From positions 96,267,207 to 96,331,206 of the forward strand of contig OX352772.1 in the NCBI GenBank assembly GCA_947095535.1: a DNA stretch of 64,000 bases, given 5' to 3'. Numbering within the stretch: position 1 is the stretch's first letter; each line of letters starts with the position of its first letter. Under the pieces are notes generated by a model. That model made no database searches. It had not been told where the DNA came from and was given only the letters and a program-made list of their open reading frames with translations. The stretch comes from Poecilobothrus nobilitatus. Lineage: Eukaryota > Arthropoda > Insecta > Diptera > Dolichopodidae. The position numbers and the translations under genes are program-made. Positions 58,730 through 64,000 of the stretch are shown in pieces.

Positions 58730-59047
58730 AGTTTTAAAATTCTGTATACAATGTATAACATTTATAATATTTATGGATTCGTTTTTTATGTTATATTTAA
58801 GATTTAAATTTTGTTTTTAAGTTTTATTTTGATTTTGTTTTTGTTAAATTTATAATAAAAAGTTATATGAATTGTGTTACTTTTTTACTTTAATTTTAAT
58901 TTATTAGCTATTAAATTTAATTTTTATTTATTTTATTTATAGCATTTAAATTATATAATATATTTTGTCCAAATGATCTTATATGGTCCCTAAAATAAAA
59001 ATATTTGGTACAGATTTTTTTTTTTCCACGACAGCGCTGATCTATAG

Positions 59048-59340
59048 CTATACGTATTTTTTGTTTTATTTTCTTTTTTATGTTTCTATACAATATATAC
59101 TGTTGCTATACATATATATAGTTTGAAATTTGAATATGAATGATATAAAAATGTATTGATATAGCTACATAGTGTTAGGTATCTATAGTCTATGGCTATA
59201 CGTAGTTTTTGTTTTATTTTCTTTTTTATGTTTCTATACAATATACCCTATTGCTATACATGTAGTTTGATATGAATAATATAGATATGTATTTATATGT
59301 AGCTATGTAATGTTAAGTATTTATCTACATATTTTTTGTT
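59048..59340. repeat. ~140-bp tandem repeats flanking the hAT element
   Basis: CTATACGTA-TTTTTGTTTTATT to ATGTAGCTA-(C/G)-TA is followed by a second unit from GTGTTAGGTATCTATAG (59172) and a more diverged third (from about 59311). hAT sits in the first unit; the second shows what an unoccupied unit looks like. Confidence 0.7.
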
Positions 59341-59559
59341 TTGTTATGTTTCTTTTTTTTTTCGTTTTCTGTTTTGTGTAAAGAATGAATGTGAATATAA
59401 TATGTAAGTATTAGGTATATGATGTACATTGAAAATTGTATGAGGTTTTTTGAGTTACAGACAAATTGTGTATGAAAGTACATTTTGTAAAAATAAAAGC
59501 TAAGAAATGTGTGCATTGTATATAAAAATTTCCTGTTATTGGAATGAGTATTCGTAATT

Positions 59560-62556
59560 ATCGTTATCATCATCATCATCATTATTATATAAATACGCCA
59601 GCATTGTTTTTTGGGTCCCTTTTCAGAGAAAATTACTGGATCGATTTACATGGTTTATGCATCATTAGAAAGCATTAGGGGAGGAAAAACAAAATACATA
59701 CGTTTTTATCTTTTTGATCGGGCTGGTATTTTAGGAAATACAGCTTATCAAAATTTTTTGACACATATGCATTTTTTTACACGACTTTCTATATATTTAC
59801 ATATTAATTCTTTCTTTCTTTTTAGTACTTGCTTTTTATTAGTTCGTAAATCGTAGTAGTATTTTTTGAAGTAGGTACTTATTTATATACACTTCAGAAT
59901 GTAAATGTGTATTTGTGTTTGCATCTCACATACATATTATGATTTAGTATTGTATATTTACACTAAGTTAGTATAGAACATGAATATGATATAAGGCCGA
60001 GGGTGTAAAAATTTTTAAATTGGATTGGATTGGTGGATTTTATTAATATATTTTAATTTTTTAAAAATTTTTTTTGGAAATTTTATATGAAATGGGTAGC
60101 AGTGTTTTTTAATACACTGATAAAAAAAAATTTAAGTTAGAAATTATATTGTTATTATAATAATCTAAATTAATAATAGTTAAAATAAAATTATAATAGA
60201 TAATTATATAATTAATTATATAATAAATAAATAAAATTATAATAGTTAAATTTAGTTTAATTGTCAGACATAATAATGTATATAAGTAGTATATAAAGTA
60301 TTAGGTTTAGGTACGTAGATTCAATTTGCAATGAATTCCTATTTTTGTTTTTTTTTATTGGAATTTTATGTTTTGTTTTTAATAATTACGTAAATGAAAA
60401 GTTTCAGAAGCTCTTTATATAATACATACATATGTATATGTTGGTATGTTTTATATAGCTCTTTATATAATACATACATATGTATATGTTGGTAAGTTTT
60501 ATATTTTGTAAATTTGGTAGCATAAAAGTTTTGCGGAGTGTTTTAAATCAAAATTACGATTTAGGAATTTAATTTTTTTTTCCTATAGAAGAAATATGTC
60601 AATTTTTTTTAACCACCAAATGCATATATGTAAGTATATACATATGTGATTTTATAAAACGTTTACTCTGGGGCGTGTAGGTACAAATTCATAAATTTCA
60701 CAATATAATTTTTATAAAAAAAAACAAAATCAGAAAATAAATTTTTTCAAAGAAATGGATTCTATTTTGATTAACATATGACTATATGTATGCATGTGTA
60801 ATAAGAATAAAAAAAAATTTTTTTTCTACTTCTTTACTACTTCGATTGCAATGTAACCATGTAACATAATTACATAACATCATCTCATAATCTACATACA
60901 TACATATTATGTACATATTATGTAAATTTCATGCTTAAAGCAACAACAATAAATTTCAAACATTTTTATTAAATGTGAATGCATATATGTTTATTTATAT
61001 ATGCATAATGCATGCATATTATGTTCACATTCAAATTAATAAATAGAAATTTTTAAGTAAAAAAAAAAAAATAATATTGTGTTAGCTGTAGTAGGATAAT
61101 ACATATACGTACATATGTATTTTGTAAAAACAACTATAAAAATTTTAACGTACAGAAATAATATCAATAATATAAGAGTAGGATTTAGAACTTACAATTT
61201 TAGTACTAATTAATATTTTATGTTAAGAAAAATTTAAGAGAATGAAATGGATATTAATATAATATGTTCATATATTTAAAAAAATTAAAATATGTAATTT
61301 TCTCTTTTAAAAATTCAAATTTCAATGTATGTACTATGTAGTATGGTATGCAGTTATGCACTTATGGCCTAGGCCCATGATTTGTGTACAGTATTATTTA
61401 TTGTTCGTATTATCTATATTATTTTGATAATATATATGATATGAAATATGAAATATAAATATATTATATGAAAATTGAAGAGACAGTAAAAAATGAAAAT
61501 TGAAATATATGAAAATATGAAAATTGAAGAGAAAGTAAAAAATGTTTATTCCTTAAATTAAAAGTAAAAGTTGTATATTATATTGTGGTCAGTGCCAGTC
61601 CAGTGGTGAACTTTTTTTAAATTGTTCAACAGCTTCTCTCATTTGAAAGATTTGGAATTTAAAATATCAAAGATGTTGAAAAAAGTTACTATTACATTTT
61701 AGTAAATATCGTAAAATCGATTTCTTTTTGACTGGATCGAGTGTCAATTTTGAAAATGTTAAAGAATAAGTTCATAAATGCATTACTGTATTTACTGAAT
61801 AATAGATAAATTTTTTCTATGTATGGGGTGCATATTTGAGAGTTTTAGAATTGAAAGATTTTTAAAATAATAGGTCTTATATTAAATGCAAACTTTGAGT
61901 TTCAGTTAAGAACTAATATGTAAATGCCTATATATTATTAGGTATAATAATAAATTTCTGAGTTTATTTTATAATAAATTTATTTATAAGAATTAATAAT
62001 ACATATATAAATATGAATTTATGAATTCAAACAATTTAAAAATTTTAGTACGTTTTTTTTAATGCAATAAATAATATTTATGTTTTCCGTACTGGAACTC
62101 TCTGGCTTGTTACTGCGTCATTTTACTGTGCATATAACAGCGTGGGCCGTAAGTTGTCTACATGAACATTTTAAAATAATATGTAATTAAAATAAATATT
62201 TGTAATTATATAAGTTTTTATATGTGACAAGAGAGTATAATATATGTATACCTGGCATAATTGTAGTCGAATTTTAAGGATTTGTTTTTAATAATTTAAA
62301 AGTTCTTTACATTACTTTACCTTTTTTTATAATTTTCTTTAAAGTACTTATTTAGTTTATCGTTTTGGTAATAATAATTTGCGGTTTGCTAAAGTGGTAG
62401 TCCCGCTGTAACACTCAATCTATCCATGAAACAGAACGAATCCTCGCTTACACCTCACGAACTCAGACAACAACTTTCGGTTTTCGAAAACTGACAAGAT
62501 ATACACTATGTAGCTGTATTTTAATCTAGATTTGCTCGTATTTTAATCTAGATTTG
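59560..62556 (-). repeat. Large inverted duplication, right arm
   Basis: Reverse complement of the left arm from TATAAATACGCCAGCATTG (left arm 50960) to AAATACGAGCAAATCTAGATT (left arm ~39110), without the left arm's insertions. No gene is encoded; runs of stops in all frames. It holds the empty sites for LINE D, the 934-bp mariner-like element and the lone array unit. An 80-bp stretch TATAATACATACATATGTATATGTTGGTA is locally doubled near 60417-60500. Confidence 0.85.
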
Positions 62557-64000
62557 TTTAAAAACAAGCACAATAAATGCTTTGCTGATTTCGAAAGAAT
62601 TATTTAAAAATTGTGATTTAGTCTAATGGGTTCCTTCTGAAAAAACTTTAAAAAACTATAAATTAACTTAATAATTTTACAATAAAAATTAAAGACGAGT
62701 AAAATAAAACCTCATTACGTCGTCTTAATATTGGTTTCATCCATACGCCAAATCGTCAATTTTGAGTTAGGAGTTTTGCTTGTAGAGTTTTGAAAGGAGC
62801 TGCATCTATTGCACTTATCCGTTTTCTGCTAACTTCAGTAGTTTAAGAGATACTGAAGTTAGCAGAAAACGTATAAGTTCTATTGTTCTTCAGCTCGTTT
62901 TAAAACTCCACATAAAACTCTTAACTCAAAATTGACGATTTGGCGTATGGAGCAAACCAATATTCAGACGACGAGTTTTAAAATTCTGTATACAATGTAT
63001 AACATTTATAATATTTATGGATTCGTTTTTTATGTTATATTTAAGATTTAAATTTTGTTTTTAAGTTTTATTTTGATTTTGTTTTTGTTAAATTTATAAT
63101 AAAAAGTTATATGAATTGTGTTACTTTTTTACTTTAATTTTAATTTATTAGCTATTAAATTTAATTTTTATTTATTTTATTTATAGCATTTAAATTATAT
63201 AATATATTTTGTCCAAATGATCTTATATGGTCTCTAAAATAAAAATTTTTCGTACAGATTTTTTTTTCCACGACAGCGCTGATCTATAGCTATACGTATT
63301 TTTTGTTTTATTTTCTTTTTTATGTTTCTATACAATATATGCTGTTGCTATACATAGATATAGTTTGAAATTTGAATATGAATGATATAAAAATGTATTG
63401 ATATAGCTACATAGTGTTAGGTATCTATAGTCTATGGCTATACGTATTTTTAGTTTTATTTTGTTTTTTATGTTTCTATACAATATACACTATTGCTATA
63501 CATGTAGTTTGATATGAATAGTATAGATATGTATTTATATGTAGCTATGTAATGTTAAGTATTTATCTACATATTTTTTGTTTTGTTATGTTTCTTTTTT
63601 TTTTTTGTTTTCTGTTTTGTGTAAAGAATGAATGTGAATATAATATGTAAGTATTAGGTATATGATATACATTGAAAATTGTATAAGGTTTTTTGAGTTA
63701 CAGACAAATTGTGTATGAAAGTACATTTTCTAAAAATAAAAGCTAAGAAATGTGTGCATTGTATATAAAAATTTCCTGTTATTGGAATGAGTATTCGTAA
63801 TTATCATCATCATCATCATCATTATATAAATACGCCAGCATTGTTTTTTGGGTCCCTTTTCAGAGAAAATTACTGGATCGATTTACATGGTTTATGCATC
63901 ATTAGAAAGAATTAGGGGAGGAAAAACAAAATACATACGTTTTTATCTTTTTGATCGGGCTGGTATTTTAGGAAATACAGCTTATCAAAATTTTTTGACA
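62557..64000. repeat. Tandem copy of 58354-59794 (continues past the window)
   Basis: It starts AAACAAGCACAATAAATGC, inside the hAT dimerisation domain, and repeats the hAT 3' end, the MITE, the flank units and the start of the right arm. Apart from the 38-bp difference in the MITE, changes are scattered single bases. The repeat distance is about 4.2 kb, so 58354-62556 is the unit. The copied transposase tail is not a gene. Confidence 0.9.
62718..62973. mobile_element. Palindromic MITE, copy 2 (fuller)
   Basis: It keeps 38 bp (TTTTGCTTGTAGAG to ATCTATTG) that copy 1 lacks. This segment pairs, imperfectly, with the right arm (CAATAGAAC and AAAACTCCACATAAAACTC complements), so the whole 256 bp folds as one long hairpin with arms of about 120 bp. 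Confidence 0.85.

Larger units (their letters stand above)
53833..59039 (+). mobile_element. hAT element with 8-bp target duplication, containing nested elements
   Basis: Ends are CAGCGCTCTC and, inverted, CAGCGCTGTC; ATCTATAG flanks both sides (53825-53832 and 59040-59047), the 8-bp duplication typical of hAT. Subterminal GGACCAT occurs near both ends. It encodes a hAT transposase in pieces and has received a Tigger element (about 54449-56525) and a palindromic MITE (58512-58729). Its 3' end is present a second time at 62557-63281. Confidence 0.9.

Noticed and set aside
62380..62556. A second LINE D 5' untranslated region
   Set aside because: The match is to 39110-39300, which lies outside LINE D; it is flanking sequence in the inverted duplication.

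Overview
The window looks like a repeat-dense stretch of an insect nuclear genome, most probably a fly (Diptera, Brachycera). The signs are strong AT-richness, short GT-AG introns, abundant CATACATATGTATG-type simple sequence, and a mobile-element set of Ty3/gypsy errantivirus-like, RNase H-bearing and FADD/YADD-type LINEs, mariner, hAT, pogo/Tigger, piggyBac and P-element relatives. It is not prokaryotic: there are no operons, CRISPR arrays or ribosome-binding sites. The species cannot be named from the sequence.

Only one apparently intact host gene is visible: a three-exon mitochondrial pyruvate dehydrogenase phosphatase (8506-10089, + strand). About 4.3 kb further on, on the - strand (14400-14809), lies a decayed relic of inosine triphosphate pyrophosphatase (ITPA) that still carries an intron. 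Everything else recognisable is mobile or repetitive.

Layout. 1-2290: tandem array of ~550-bp units headed by tRNA-like sequences, one unit split by a separate tRNA-headed SINE with a perfect 11-bp target duplication. 2291-6836: 5'-truncated, decayed errantivirus-like element (gag tail, protease, RT, RNase H, integrase, env remnant). 6837-8505: Pdp upstream region with local duplications. 8506-10089: Pdp. 10200-14250: short repeats, a 541-bp near-palindrome and an inverted pair of a repeat family here called X. 14400-18150: ITPA relic, LINE relic, piggyBac relic. 18150-38840: a composite repeat (here called W) present in two main copies, broken up by LINEs, a mariner fragment, a nested ~2.7-3.1 kb tandem duplication, a 5.2-kb insertion and a P-element-like relic. 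39110-62556: a large inverted duplication whose left arm has taken up a 4.0-kb LINE, a 934-bp mariner-like element, a 469-bp repeat unit and more, while its right arm preserves the empty sites. Between the arms lie a mariner copy and a 5.2-kb hAT element that contains a Tigger element and a palindromic MITE. 62557-64000: a tandem copy of the hAT tail and its flank, running off the end.

The repeats date one another. Several insertions can be delimited to the base because an uninterrupted relative lies elsewhere in the window. No new enzymatic or defence system is apparent. The most interesting items are the nested inverted and tandem duplication structure, an array of small fold-back units inside an AAT microsatellite (47970-48593), a TATACCCG-palindrome/GTCCGTCC module that resembles one remembered from Drosophila repeats, and the ITPA relic.
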